Assembly: GCA_003586115.2 (NCBI GenBank)
Contig: QVOM02000034.1
Location: 141,274,796 to 141,338,795, forward strand
Reading direction: 5' to 3'
DNA length: 64,000 nt
Source: Salvator merianae
Taxonomy: Eukaryota > Chordata > Lepidosauria > Squamata > Teiidae
The notes beneath the pieces were generated by a model. It worked only from the letters and a program-made list of their open reading frames with translations, did no database searches and was not told where the DNA came from. Each line of letters opens with the position of its first letter. The first letter of the stretch is position 1. Of this stretch, positions 10,125 to 22,185 are shown in pieces. The translations under genes were made by a program, and so were the position numbers.

Positions 10125-10561
10125 TCACCTTTCCCACGTATAATTTCTTCTGAGAATGTAACCGTGTGAATTTCCCACTGTATGATTTTCTATGAGAATG
10201 TAACAATATTAGGCAAATCAACGTCATTATAACCTTCAGATAAGATAAATGAAATGTAACAAGAAAAATTCACAGACCAAAAGGTTCTCAGGACCAATTT
10301 TGAGCATTTACTTATATTGTGAGAAACGCTCCTGAGAAACTAAAAAGGGCGGTAGAACAGTTTCTGCTTGTCTATCTCCTTTGTTCATTAATCAACCCGA
10401 TATGTAACCATAAGCATTTTTTCTGAGACAGAGGTCTTGTATATATCAACCACTCTAGCACGTAACAAGTAAGGATCCTGATAATAAAGCAAGTATACTC
10501 TTCGCAATTGTCCGCCTGCGTTTCTGCTGCACTTGAGGGGACCTGCAAAATCCGTACAACA
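10114..10561 (+). repeat. ERV-A 3' LTR (candidate)
   Basis: Starts with TG directly after the polypurine tract and ends ...GTACAACA. It holds a TATATATC box at 10440-10447 and AATAAA at 10483-10488, 73 bases before the end, in the order expected for U3-R-U5. Two imperfect repeats of about 40 bases (TTTCCCAC ... GAGAATGTAAC, 10130-10170 and 10171-10211) sit in U3 and could be enhancer repeats. The exact start is uncertain because there is no 5' copy to compare. Confidence 0.6.
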
Positions 10562-11420
10562 AGGTATAACAACAAAAATAGATGTAAAGCTCATACACAC
10601 TCTCATAATGACATGAAAAACCAACCAAAATGGCAGGTGCTCCAGAGTCACCCGAAATGAAGGAGACTTCTGAATCCTCATTGCAACAAATACTACAAGC
10701 TCAATTTGATAAAGAAAATGAATCTCTTTGCAGAGAGTGGAGAGAATCCATGAAAGCTTTAGAGTCCAAATTTGAAACAATGGGGAAAAAAGCTTTCAGC
10801 ATTAAGCAAAAAACCTCCGAAGTTACTAAAACAGCACCTGATGCCTATGACACCTCTAGCACAAACTCAGAAGAAATTTCTGCCCTTAAAAATGAGATAT
10901 ACTTGCTTCATGTACAACTGCAAGACTGCCAGGGCAGAATGCATCATTCGAACATACATTTTAGGGGGATCCCTGAACAGCAGGAGGGAACCAATATATT
11001 TGATTTTCTGTTAAAATGGTGGACAGAAGTAGCCCCCTCAATCTAACTTGAAAAACAAGTTATTCAAAGAGCACGCTGAACAGGCATCTTAACTAATTGT
11101 GACTCCCAAACCCCTAGAGATATTCTAGTCACTTTCCAAAATTATTATAAAAAGTAATTGTTATTTGCAACATTGAGAAATAACGCAGAACTCTAGCTCA
11201 GAGGATGAAAGATAAGAGTACTGCAAGATTTAACCCCAGAAACTCTGGTACAATGTAAAGAGGTCCAGCTCTCACCAGAGCTCTTAATGAAGCCAAAATA
11301 TGCTTTAGGTGACCGTTTGCTGTGACAGTACTATTTACCTATATTGGATGTAGATACAGAGCAACTAGTAAGGAAGAAGCCACAAATCTTTTAAGATCAT
11401 TTCATATTCAAGCTACTCCA
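10562..11420 (+). pseudogene. L1-type LINE ORF1 (copy B)
   Basis: ATG 10630 opens a 138-codon frame: a charged N-terminal part, a heptad-rich middle, then HSNIHFRGIPEQQEGTNIF, the hallmark junction of the L1 ORF1 coiled coil with the RNA-binding domain. The frame stops at 11044-11046 and the rest (to about 11420) is broken in several frames. ORF1 protein binds LINE RNA. The copy follows the ERV-A LTR and leads into ORF2 sequence on the same strand. Confidence 0.7.
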
Positions 11421-11963
11421 GGAGAAGAGTTGCCAAATACTTCTTGCAACTGGAAAAACAAACCAATACACAACCAGAAGATATAAGGAAGGTCCAAAAA
11501 GAATCAAATGCCAAGCCTGCCTGGGCAAGTATGGATTCCTACATGTTACCCAAACCAAAGAGCAATATATCTCAGGGAAGAAAATCATTAAAAAGGAAAT
11601 TATTTACAATCTCTCTTCTGCACATCTTTTGCTAATATATACTTTTATTGTTTATGAATCTAAACCTGTTTAATTCTCTTAGAACTTAAAAGATATCTAC
11701 CATCAAATCTATATATTTATTATTTTAAAAACCCAAGTTCACTAAAATAGTTATGAATGTTAAGTTCTGTTTAATATTGTTTAATTCTCAAGTTGGAACT
11801 AATGTAAAATTATACATAATGTCATCAGAGTATTTTTCTTTTCTTGTAGAGACACAATGGTTACTATAGGCGGTTATAGTAGGGCAGATGATAAATTATC
11901 TTTTTTCTTCATATTCTTAAATTAGCTCCTAGTCTTGTGAGCTCTTTGGCCATGTTAAGGCCT

Positions 11964-11984
11964 GGGTTAGGGTTAGGGTTAGGA
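11964..11984 (+). repeat. Short interstitial telomere-like repeat
   Basis: GGGTTAGGGTTAGGGTTAGGA contains nearly three TTAGGG units, the vertebrate telomere repeat, within a decayed L1 copy. It may be a chance or repair-derived insertion; it is too short to show a past telomere fusion. Confidence 0.6.
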
Positions 11985-12239
11985 TTATCCAATTGCTCAC
12001 AAAGCAGCTTGTTGTCAGCATGTTGTGGCTAATGTGTTTACTTATGGTTAACATTAGGTTAAGTTGGTTTTTTCTATGGTTACATAGTTTTAAGCATTAA
12101 CTCTATAAAAAAATCTATATTATTTGGACAACACAACTTTAATTACTTTCAAACAAAAAGATGTGATTGTCTTCTCCTTTTCTTACAAAATACAGCTACA
12201 AGGAAGAGGTCTCTAACTTTAGCATTTAGGATAATTGAT

Positions 12240-14170
12240 TCTCTGTCAAAGTCATGAATAATTCATCATTTAAAATAATCTCATATAATGTTAATGGTCT
12301 CAATGAGCCCATTAAACCTTATAAGGTCCTCAAATACCTCTTAGATGAGAAATCACAAGTAATTTTCTTGCAAGAAACCCACTTAAAAAAAAAAGGGTCG
12401 CCATGACTCTATTCTTCCCATTATTAAAGGCCACAAGGAGTTGGCTGCCTATGGGTCCACTTCATCTAGAGGGGATTCAATAATTATTCCACCTAATTTC
12501 TCTTTTACAGAAAAACAAACGATCATTGACCCTTATGGTTGCTTTGTTTTCACAAAAGGAAACTGGCAGGGCTCTCCCCTCTTGCATCCATATACGCTCC
12601 AAATTTCAACTGGGTTAACTTCAGGACAATACTTTCCAAAAACTGTTTGCATTCACTCAAGGGGAGATTCTTGTTGGAGCTGATCTTAATGCGGTGGCTG
12701 ACGCATAAATTGATAGAAAGGTTATCAAAGCTACCTCGAAGCCATCAAATTACCTCCCATAGCACACATTTTCTCTAAGTTTGGTTTACTAGATTTCTTT
12801 CATCAAATTCACCAACAGGAGAGGGATTATACTTTCTTTTCCAGTCACCACCAATTCTATTCCCATATTTATTATATTTTATGCTCTAAAATTCTTAATT
12901 CCTCCTTGCTATGCCTAGGCTGCAGAACCATCAAAAAGACTTGATAGAGGCATCCATCACTGAAAAAGAATTAGAAAAATAGCAGCATTAAAATCAGGGA
13001 AAGCTCCAGGATAGGATGGATTTCCATCTTCCTTTTTATAAACATTTCAAACAACTTCTCGCCTCTCCACTTACAAATCTTTTAAATTTTATTTTAGAGA
13101 CTGGTAGAAATCCAGAATCTTAGAAAGGGGCATTAATTGTCACAATACGTAAATGTGGAACAGAATCAAACCATCCAGAAAAATTCTGCCTGATTTCTCT
13201 CTTAAATCAAGATTTCAACATTTTCACTGGGATCTTGGCAGACCATTTAGCAAACATAGCCCTGGATTTAATTTCTAATGAACAGTTTGGTTTTTTACAA
13301 AATAGACAGATTTCAGACACACTCAGGATTGTCAAAAATGTTGACCATAGCAGGGCTAGATTTATTTAAAGCCTTCAATTCACTTTCACATGACTACTTA
13401 TTTGAAACTTTAATAGCATATCAATTCAGCTTGAAATTCATTTTCATAGTTAAAAATTTATATTTGTCAGCCAATGCGTGCATTTGGATCAATGGTCAAT
13501 TATCTAAAACTTTTTCAATCTATCGTGGGACTAGACAGGGTTGTCCTTTCTCCCTGCTTCTTTTTGTTTTAGCTCTAGAACCCTTGGTTCTTCTCCTAAT
13601 CCAGTCACCCCATATAAAAGGATACCAGATACCAGATAACATGACAACAAGTAATCTTAAATCTATTTCCAGATGATATACTTTTATTTTCACAAAACCC
13701 ATTCACTGAAATTCCTGAGGCCTTAAAGATTTTCAATCACTTCCAAAATGTTTTTAGCCTATTCCTTAATTCTAAGAAATCTGAATTATTCTTTAATAAT
13801 GTACCCCTGAAGACTCAACTACAGTGATCTAATCTTACAAGCTTCTCCATCAAACAAAAGAGTTTAAAATACTTTGGTATACATTTATATAGAACCATAG
13901 ATAAAACTGTAAATCGCAATTACATGGGTTTATGGAGCAAAATACTTCGAGACCTGCATCATTGGAAAAAGAAATACCTTTCCTTGATGGGAAGATTAAC
14001 AGTGATTAAAATGCTAGTGGTTCCAAAATTTTTATTTCTTTTACAAAAATACCAATTCCCCCACCTAAACAAATACTAAGCAAAGTTATTGCAACCTCAT
14101 CCAAGTTCATCTTCCTTAAAAAAAGACCTAGGTTACCAAAATCAGCACTTAAAAATACTTTAGGGTGGGG
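12240..14170 (+). pseudogene. L1-type LINE ORF2 (copy B), endonuclease to reverse transcriptase
   Basis: From about 12255 the plus strand encodes the apurinic endonuclease start (ISYNVNGLNEP, then VIFLQETHL). Around 13005-13090 the block that precedes the polymerase fingers is present (GKAPG). At 13278-13676 the reverse transcriptase has the block TRQGCPFSLLLFVLALEPL, and just after it the catalytic box can be traced (PDDILLF) in another frame. Thumb-like sequence follows to about 14170. Many frameshifts, stops and an apparent deletion between endonuclease and polymerase make this a dead copy. Confidence 0.8.
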
Positions 14171-15360
14171 TGGCAACTGTGCCAAGATTCTTCAATATTG
14201 TGCAAATAATTATGTTAAAGTACTTTGCTTCAAAATAATTAAAATAATTAAAATCAGTCTGGATTAGCTGAGCTAATATTAAGCAACACCTCACTACAAG
14301 TAATTTTTATTACACCATTGCAGTGTTTCCATCTTTATAATATAGTTTTCTACACTGACCTCAGTTCTGGCAAGTGCATAATTTATTTGAAGGCTGACTT
14401 CATAGCTATCCTTATGGACTGCTGCAGAAGTAAGCTGTGAAAGAAAAAAAATCATTACATTTAGGAGCAAGCTGGGATACTAGTAGAATAAATTGTTAAT
14501 AAAGAGCTCTTTGAAATTATGAGGCTGTGCATACTTCCTGCTTAGGCTCCAGTTCCGAAGAATTTAGCTTTTAAAATATTTCCTGCTTCCTTAGTGCAAG
14601 CAGACACTTAGGTTCTGGTTCATCCCAAGAAGTGAGAAGTGGTAAATGGAAGTGACTGCTTTCCCCTGCAAGAGCAGGGGCAGGGGCAGGGGCAGGAGCA
14701 GGAGCAGGAGCAGGAGCAGATCAATGATCCACGCATTGCAGAGCAAGGCACTCACTCCAACTGCCATTTATTTCCTCCCTGCATGAACTGGACCTCAGAT
14801 GTACCTGTCTGCACTAGAGGAAGCAGGTAAACTTTAAAAGGCAATACATTTATGAGCCCCTCGGGAATACACATGTGCAAAGATCCAAGCTAGACACGAT
14901 CTTCATTAGCTCATCTTCTGGGCCTCATAAATTTTGCCTAAATAATGGGTTAAATGAAGTAAGGGGTTATTTCCCCCCCCCCCCGATTTATTGCAGTTAC
15001 ACCTTTTTCCCCGCAGAAGGCATTTTTAGTCAGCAGAAACAGCAAGGAACTCAAAAAACAAAATCAAACACAATACTCTTAACAGATTAAGCCCGTCAAC
15101 CAAAATGGTGTCTGGTAACAGAAAGACCCATAGATCTAAGAACTTACAATAAGATAAACACAGAGCTGGAGAAGGCTTCCCATTAGAATCCAAATTGGAA
15201 GAGCTCAAACATTCTCATCTTTCTTCATGGAAAGATACTTTCTTTTTTTTCTTTTTTTTTTGCTTATTTTTTATTGTTATTATTTTCCAAATGTATAAAA
15301 TTACATTATACATTAAACATTCTTATATTAAGATAATTTCCAAACTATTTATTCAGACCT
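14170..15360. other. Unannotated stretch with simple repeats
   Basis: No gene or recognised element is seen. It contains a six-base purine-rich tandem repeat (14672-14719) and a run of 12 or 13 C (14972-14984). Short open frames here have no recognisable motifs. Confidence 0.5.
14672..14719 (+). repeat. Hexanucleotide tandem repeat (GGGGCA/GGAGCA)n
   Basis: About eight units of six bases; the first are GGGGCA and the later ones GGAGCA, so one variant replaced the other along the array. Confidence 0.95.
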
Positions 15361-16030
15361 TTCAATACTGAACAAATCCCTGACTAGCTTTAAAGAGGAT
15401 CTGAAAGCAACATAATCTACTGCCTCCAAAGCTATGGATGTGGCATTGAACAACACAAATAAAGAACTGCAACAGAATTATGCTAATGTTTTTGAACAAG
15501 TTACAGATCTTCAAAACTGCCTTTGTATGGAGAATTTTCATATCCATGGCTTCAAACAATAGTTTCAGGGGGAAAAATATAGTGCAATATTTTATTAATT
15601 GATTTGCCGAGATCTGCCCCGAAGTTCCTATTGCCAAAGCTGATATTGCAAGTGTTCACAGTAGTTTCAGCCCATGTCCTGGAATCAACCAGAGACCAAG
15701 AGACATAATCATTATGTTTGATAAATTTTCAGTTAAATCTAAATTGTTCTCAGACCTAAGATCTAAAATGACCTTACTGATGATGGTTCTTGGGTATTTG
15801 TAGTCCCAGATTTAGCTTCAGAGACAATAAAACTCAGAAAGCAACTGAAGAATTTTACTAATGCATTATTTGCTGCTACCATCAAATTCAGATGGGGCTT
15901 CCTCTGTGAAATTATTGTTCAGGATAATGGCAAGATTCTTTGAGCCTCAACAGCTCAAGAAGCAGAGGAAATAGCAACTACATTGAACAATTAATTTTGA
16001 CTCTATAGTAAACTAACTGTCTGTTATCTG
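15361..16030 (+). pseudogene. L1-type LINE ORF1 (copy C)
   Basis: Read in shifting frames this gives LCMENFHIHGFKQ, PIAKADIASVHRSFSPCPG and NQRPRDIIIMFDKFSVK, the RNA-binding core of L1 ORF1 (the arginine-rich PRDI block is diagnostic). At least three frame changes and several stops are present. ORF2 of the same copy begins about 400 bases downstream. Confidence 0.7.
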
Positions 16031-16399
16031 TTATCATCAGTGTAGGATTACATCACCTATAATTAATATCTGTTTTCTTTCCATTCTTGGTACATATTAG
16101 AAGGAAAACAAATAGTACGTGCTTATTCCTTGATCTTTGTTTTTTACATATTAAGTTGACAGAAATGCAAACCATAGGGTTTTTTTTTCCAGTTTATAGC
16201 CCAGAGATGGATCTTCCCTATTCTGTGTAAAATTAAAGTGCTTATCTCCACCTTATCCTGTTTAGAGGTAGCATTAGTGGCTACAAGTATCCTCTATAGA
16301 GTATTGAGGGACTTCTCTTATAAACAGGCAATTTACATTTAAGTTTTTCAAATGTTGGTTACTAGTTTTTACTCTAGTCATAGCTGTGCTCATCTATTC

Positions 16400-17757
16400 T
16401 AAAATTCAAATCAATGCCTTCTGTTCTTATTCTTCTTTTATTTTTTCTATTTATGATGCAGGAACTTAAGATTCTATCTTTAAATGTTAAGGGGGTAAAT
16501 AACCCTATAAAATGGAAAAAGCTGGAACTTTTTTTACTTAGAGAGAAGGCACATATAATTATGCTGCAGGGGACCCAGAAACTTAAAAAGAATTTAAACA
16601 AAAAAGTTTTTCTCATCCAGAACCAAGAATGGAATATTCTTCTGCTGGTTCTTCTAAATCTCGAGTGTCTCAATTATTATACACCCATTTATCCCATTCA
16701 AAATTGTATTCTCTCAATTAATGGTTTTTGCAAAAGGAGAAATGGTGCAGACATTATTGACTAAAGAGTTAGATTTTTTAACATATTTTAAAAAGAAAAA
16801 AATCATTCACCTGACATAAGTCTTATGCTTATGTTGTTGAAAAATTTCAATTAATAGTTTTAGACATTGCAATGGTAACAGTCGTGAAAATACATTTTAT
16901 TTCACATCACAGAAGTCCTGGTCTTGGCTAGATTATATTTTTGCTGCAAACAAATTAGCTCATGCCCCGCTTTTTACATCTTTTCAGATAGTTAACTCAG
17001 AATTTCCAAGAATATGGAGGTCAAACCCTACATAATTAAGTAAGCCCTCAATTATACAAGTCATCAAACAAGATTTAGAATTATATTTTAAAACCAATAT
17101 CATTCCAGGGATTTCAGCTACCTTTTGTTGGGAAGCTATGAAACTAATCATTTGAGGCACATATATTTCACAGAATTCTTGGTTGGAAAAAACTGTTACA
17201 CAACTAACACAGTTAATTAAACATTTAGAAGAAAAATATAAAAGCAAGCGCTCTTCCAAAGTTTAGAAAACTTTATTGAAAAAAAGAACAGAATTAGAAG
17301 CATTAGAAACAATGAATGTCACCAAAGCTCAAACAAAAGTTTTACACAAAGGGTAGCCGAAATTCTAAATTATTGGCAACTCAATTAAAATAGAGAACTA
17401 ACAGAAGTTATATTTATGGATTAAACATTCAGAATGGATCTTGGATAATAGTAAAATTGCTGAATCATTCCAATCTTTTCATGTCGCATTGTATTCCTCT
17501 CTCCCCACTTCTCTTAATGAAGTCTCTGATTTTATTAATAAGTCTCATCTCCTACATCTGTCACCAGAACAACAAAAATTCTTAGTCTTCCCTATAGACC
17601 CAAAAGAAATAATAGAGTTAATTGAATACCTAAAACATGGTAAGGCCCCAAGGCCTGATGGGCTATCTTCTTCATTTTATAAATATTTTTCAGATATACT
17701 GGTTTCTCATATGACATCTTTATTTAATAGTATTTTAAATAAATGTATTTTAAATTA
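16400..17757 (+). pseudogene. L1-type LINE ORF2 (copy C), endonuclease and RT start
   Basis: At 16459-16600 the endonuclease start reads LKILSLNVKGVNNPIKW followed by HIIMLQGTQ. At 17441-17758 the segment before the polymerase core reads IDPKEIIELIEYLKHGKAP then GLSSSFYKYFSD, characteristic of L1. The copy ends at about 17757 by an abrupt switch to minus-strand L1 sequence, so the catalytic box is lacking. Confidence 0.75.
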
Positions 17758-18120
17758 GAGTTCTTTTCTATATCAAATCCAGACTTCTTTCTAAGCTCTT
17801 CTTGTTCCTTCAATCCCATATTCTTTACCAAGATTTTAGTCTTTTTCTCATAAATTTTCAAGCCCACCACTTTTCTATAAGTGTCTATCAAAAGTTTTAC
17901 TGTTTCTATTGATTCATTTGGATCCTTTAAAATAATCACTATATCATCTGTAAAAGCTCTAATTCTATATTCCTCTAATTTTCAATCCTTGGATATTGTC
18001 CTCACTCTTTATTGCTCTATTCAATACTTCCAGTGCCAATTTAAATAAGAGTGGTGAAAGTGGATGTCCCTTGTACCTTTTTGTATTGGGAAATCTTGTA
18101 AAACTTCATTGATGATTACA
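17758..18120 (-). pseudogene. L1 reverse transcriptase fragment, inverted
   Basis: On the minus strand, from 18110 to 17758, the order is the PLSPLLFKLALEVLN-type block (diverged, in more than one frame), the aspartate box region and then a thumb block with VGLKIYEKKTKILVKNMGL. A tail-to-tail join with copy C at 17757 and a junction with CR1 at about 18120 bound it. Confidence 0.6.
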
Positions 18121-19144
18121 AGTTGAGTGGTCATAAATGGCTTCACATCTGACTGGAAGACTGTTTCGAGTGGGGTACCGCAAGGCTCTGTCTTGGGCCC
18201 ATTGCTGTTCAACATTTTTATAAACGATCTGGATGAAGGTGTCGAGGGGACGCTGATCAAATTTGCAGATGACACAAAGCTAGGAGGGATTGCTAACACT
18301 AGGGAGGAGAAGGAGAGGATTCAGAATGATTTGGACAAGCTTGAACAGTGGGCTGAAACTAACAGAATGACATTTAACAGGGAGAAATGCAAAGTTTTAC
18401 ATCTGGGTAAGAAAAATGACAATATCCAATACAGAATGGGAGGAATCTCGCTGAGCAGCAGCACATGTGAAAAGGATCTGGGTGTACTAGTAGTTCATAG
18501 ATTAAACATGAGTCAACAGTGTGATGCAACTGCAAAAAAGGCAAACACGATCCTGGGCTGTATCAAGAGGAGTATAGAGTCTAGATCACGAGAAGTAATT
18601 ATCCCACTTTACTCTTCCTTGGTCAGACCTCATCTGGAGTATTGTGTCCAGTTCTGGGCACCCCAGTTTAAAAAAGACATTGATAAACTGGAACAAGTTC
18701 AGAGAAGGGCGACCAAAATGGTGAGTGGCCTGCAAAACATGTCCTACGAGGAACGGTTAAAGGACCTAGGAATGTTTAGCCTGCAGAAGAGAAGACTGAG
18801 AGGAGATATGATAGCTGTTTTCAAGTATCTGAAGGGCTGTCACAGTGCAGAAGGATTGGCCCTATTCTCAGTTGCGCAAGAAGGAAGGACTAGAAACAAT
18901 GGGATGAAAATCCAAGGGAGTAGATACAGGCTAGATATTAGGAAAAACTTTCTGACCGTAAGGGCAATCAGTCACTGGAACAGGTTACCACAGGAGGTGG
19001 TGGGCTCTCCTTCGCTGGAGATCTTCAAGGAAAGGCTGGACAGTTATCTGTCTGGGATGCTTTAGTGAATCCTGCATTGAGCAGGGGGTTGGACTCGATG
19101 ACCCTGGAGGTCCCTTCCAACTCTATGATTCTATGATTCTATGA
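18121..19144 (+). mobile_element. CR1 LINE, 5'-truncated, intact 3' end
   Basis: The frame 18127-19065 (312 codons) is open throughout: SSGVPQGSVLGPLLFNIFIN, the catalytic FADDTKLGG, LDKLEQWAETNRMTFN, DLGVLV, LEYCVQFWAP and MIAVFKYLKG. This is the C-terminal two thirds of CR1 ORF2, a reverse transcriptase that copies its own RNA at a chromosomal nick. The 3' UTR is very short and ends in ATTCTATG(A) repeats (19123-19144), the standard CR1 terminus. The open frame and clean tail make this one of the youngest LINE copies here. Like most CR1 copies it has lost its 5' part during integration. Confidence 0.95.
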
Positions 19145-19149
19145 AAGAA

Positions 19150-20290
19150 TTCCATTGCTCTATAATCTGTGAGTAGTTTGCATATCTTGTGTCATAGTCT
19201 TTGTCTTCCACTCTAGAATCTGTTAGATTCATCTTCTGGTTTCAAGACCTTGTCTTTTTTTTCTTGAACTTCTGTATGCAACCTACCCATTTCCTTTTTA
19301 AAGTCCTATCTTAATCTTTCAAAGTTCTGTTCCAGCTTAGGAAAAGATTCCTGAATCTCTTGATTCAAATTGTCCATCCTTTCAATCAGGCTACCCAGTA
19401 GATCTGCTCCCAAGGTTTGTCTCTGTTCCTTGGATTGTTTGTTTCTAATTTAGGCTTTCTAATCTCCATATTTCAAAATTTCAAGATTTCCACATTAAAT
19501 AATTAATCACTAACTAAGCTTTGACAAAGGCTAGTATTTTTCTATATTCTGCAGGAGAAGAAGAGGTTAAAAAGGCCAGAATTTCAGTACTTTACAAGAA
19601 TTCTTATCCTTTGCTGCCATGTAATGGCAGTTTGCTGTTTCATTCACTCATGTAGTTTTCTGGATTTTAACTAAAGTTCCCTCTTCAGCCAGTAATCTTG
19701 CTGTTGTCTTTTTCAAACTGTCACCCACTTCTGTTTTTAAGTCCATTAATTTTCTCACACTCTTTATCTCTTAATTGATAAGCAGTTAGTTTTGATTGAT
19801 TTTTAATGAGTTATTGGACTCTCATGCTCATTGAAAACTTCAAATGATATCTTTGAAAGCTGCAGCCTCTACAAGTACTGTAAAATTGTGCTGGATTTAG
19901 GCCATTTAGACTTTCAGCAAATGCTCTCAGGGCTATAATTGTAGGCAATTTTATCTGAAGGTTCTAATTGCTACTCTTAAGTTTACTTTCTTCATAACTT
20001 AAAAGTGGATTGGCTAAGCTTAATGCCTGTAAAGGCTACTCACAATGTGCTCAGGCAGTTGACATTCCTCTGGCCCCACTGCTACTCCTCCTGTATGTCA
20101 CAGCTGTGAAGTTGCTGATGCCCCTGCTGGGGATGGGGGAGACTTGTGTAGAGCCCTAATGAGGAATCCCACCATCTCCTTGTCACTCAGGGAGCTATAA
20201 TCCTCTGACAGCGGAAGTTGAATTCTCCCCCCTCCATCTCTCCATACTGTGGTTTGCGTAGAGGAAAAGACCCCTAGCAAACTTCACTGG
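19150..20290 (-). mobile_element. L1-type LINE, 5' end and ORF1 start, inverted
   Basis: Parallel copy of 340-1500 in the same orientation (shared CCACTCTAGAATCT, CATTTCCTTTTTAAAG and AAGGCTACTCACAATGTGCTC). No long frame remains. It starts immediately after the CR1 tail, so the CR1 inserted at or beside this L1. Confidence 0.5.
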
Positions 20291-20399
20291 AAGTCCCTGG
20301 ATTGGTATTTTTTTGAAAGTAGGATTCAAGCTCAGTTTTAAGTTGCAATGCTGTATTTTTATTGGCAAGAATTAATGAGTTAAGCTTTCAATTATGGAG

Positions 20400-22180
20400 G
20401 GTTTTTTTCTGGTTATGTCAGCTCAATTTCTGCAGAAAAAGTAATGGGTTCAATGTTAATTGAGGGAAGATTGCAAGATAAATCTTTGGAAATTAAGATA
20501 TAATCTATTCATGAATAGGATTGATGTCTAGAGGGAAAAGGGTGTAGTCTTTTTTAATTGGGATTTGAATATAAAAGGCATCAATTAAACAGAAGTTTTG
20601 GAAAAGAAGTTTAAAGTCTTTTTTAGAGTTAAATGTGATAGGTAAGCAGGGCTGGTGTCTGTCCAGGTTAATATCAGAGCCAGAGTTCAAATCATCAGCC
20701 ATAATGATATCAATTAATCCAAAATTCTTTAAATTTTGCCAAATATTAGAAAAAATTGTTTCTGCTTTGTATTTGGGACATAAATGTTAACTAGAATGAA
20801 AGGTTTGTTATAAATAAGATAGTTCAAGAAAATAAATCTACAATTACTGTCTGTTTTGGAGTCCAGAATTTGGCACAGAATGAGCCACAGTTCTTGACTC
20901 TGAAATACCCAGGGCTGCAGATTCATTCTATGAAAAGTACTTTTCCTTTTATTAGTTTAATGTGGCTCCTGAAGGAAGACAATGTCAATTTTACTCCTTT
21001 TTAGTTGCATTTCTATCTTCTTCTATTTGAGATTATTTAGCCTTTTACATTGAAAGTTTGGATTTTTAGCACCATCTGTGATATAAAAAAATATACAGAT
21101 TGTATCAGTCAAATATTTCTTACAACCATAAACTAATTTACAACATTTAGTCAAAATAAAACTTAAAACAGATTTTACCAGTTAACAATATAAAGGTAAA
21201 AAATAAAAATAAAAATTGATGCCTGCCTAATATGACATTGATACTTCAAATTTATCTAATAAATGGCATCAAGTGAAATGTGACGATTTCTAGGCACTAA
21301 AAAGCTATATTTAGCAATTATCTTGGTATCTTCTGGAAATCAGAGATAATTCAGTGGATCAGCTTGTCTTGATTGCCTCTGTAGAAAGAACATCTTAACA
21401 GAATGTGGCCTATGGATTTATTCTCTACTGAATTGTCTCTGCTCAGGAGGCACTGCTGATGGGAGCTCATTAAACTGAGAGGAGAAATCAGGAATCATAA
21501 ATAATTAGTTGAGGTAATTTCCCCAGATTCTCTTAAAGATTGATAGAAATTAGACATTCTGCTTAATTTTTGCTGGAGTTCCAAATTCTCTGGTAAATTC
21601 AGGCCCTAGCCTTCTTAAACCCCAAGGATGCTAAAAGTTCAAAAGAGAGCCCATAAACTGATAATTTTTAAGAGATAGCCTTCTGCCAGGAGGATTAAAA
21701 ACCATCCACCAAAATTATCTTCAACCAAAAAGTTAGTATAAGAATTCAAATTCTGGCTTCAATTCTGATCATACCTGCTTCCAATCTCAAGGCTGCATAG
21801 GAGATACACTTAGGCAGTAAGAATAGGGTTTATACAGAGGGTATTTTTATCCCCCAAGTTGCATTTGCATGCATCAATTTGATGTGTGTACTCAAAAAGG
21901 CAAGAAAGAAACTGAAGAAGTTTATAAAAATCTAAAATGCAAAACAGTTTATACAGTGCATGGGGATCCCAATATTGCTGTAAGGAGCCCCAAATCCCAA
22001 TATTGCTGTAAGGAGCCTGTTTTCCCTTGCTGGTAGAGTTAATAGAGGAATTGTGCATTGTGGGAGAAAAGATAATTATGATAATACTCCTCCGTGCAAC
22101 CGAAAAATATAATAAAAGAATAACTGATAGCATCTGCCACCAAAATTCCAGACTGGAGAGAATGTTACAGGTTGAGAATA
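20400..22180 (-). pseudogene. L1-type LINE ORF2 endonuclease region, inverted
   Basis: Minus-strand peptides are endonuclease-like: 20926-20729 includes KPFILVNIYVPNT, the block before the catalytic Asp/Asn region, and 20702-20505 includes the following segment with LDRHQP and the downstream YTLFPLDINPIHE. The higher part (21030-22180) is decayed and holds no clear motif; it probably continues the same copy toward ORF1. The copy is interrupted at 22186 by a foldback element. Confidence 0.55.
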
Positions 22181-22185
22181 ATGAG

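Larger units (their letters stand above)
3768..10561 (+). mobile_element. ERV-A: gag-less class I (gamma-like) provirus
   Basis: The order is protease remnant, reverse transcriptase, RNase H, integrase, env, an extra ORF, polypurine tract and a 3' LTR. Pol domains are of gamma-like type and the env TM subunit has the CX6CC motif, which place it in class I. Gag and the N-terminal half of protease, including the DTG active site, are absent; a 166-bp copy of the 3' ORF occupies that place. No matching 5' LTR is seen, so insertion age and target duplication cannot be read. Breaks are few (three in-frame stops and one frame change in pol, two stops in env), so the element decayed less than the surrounding LINEs. 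Confidence 0.9.
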
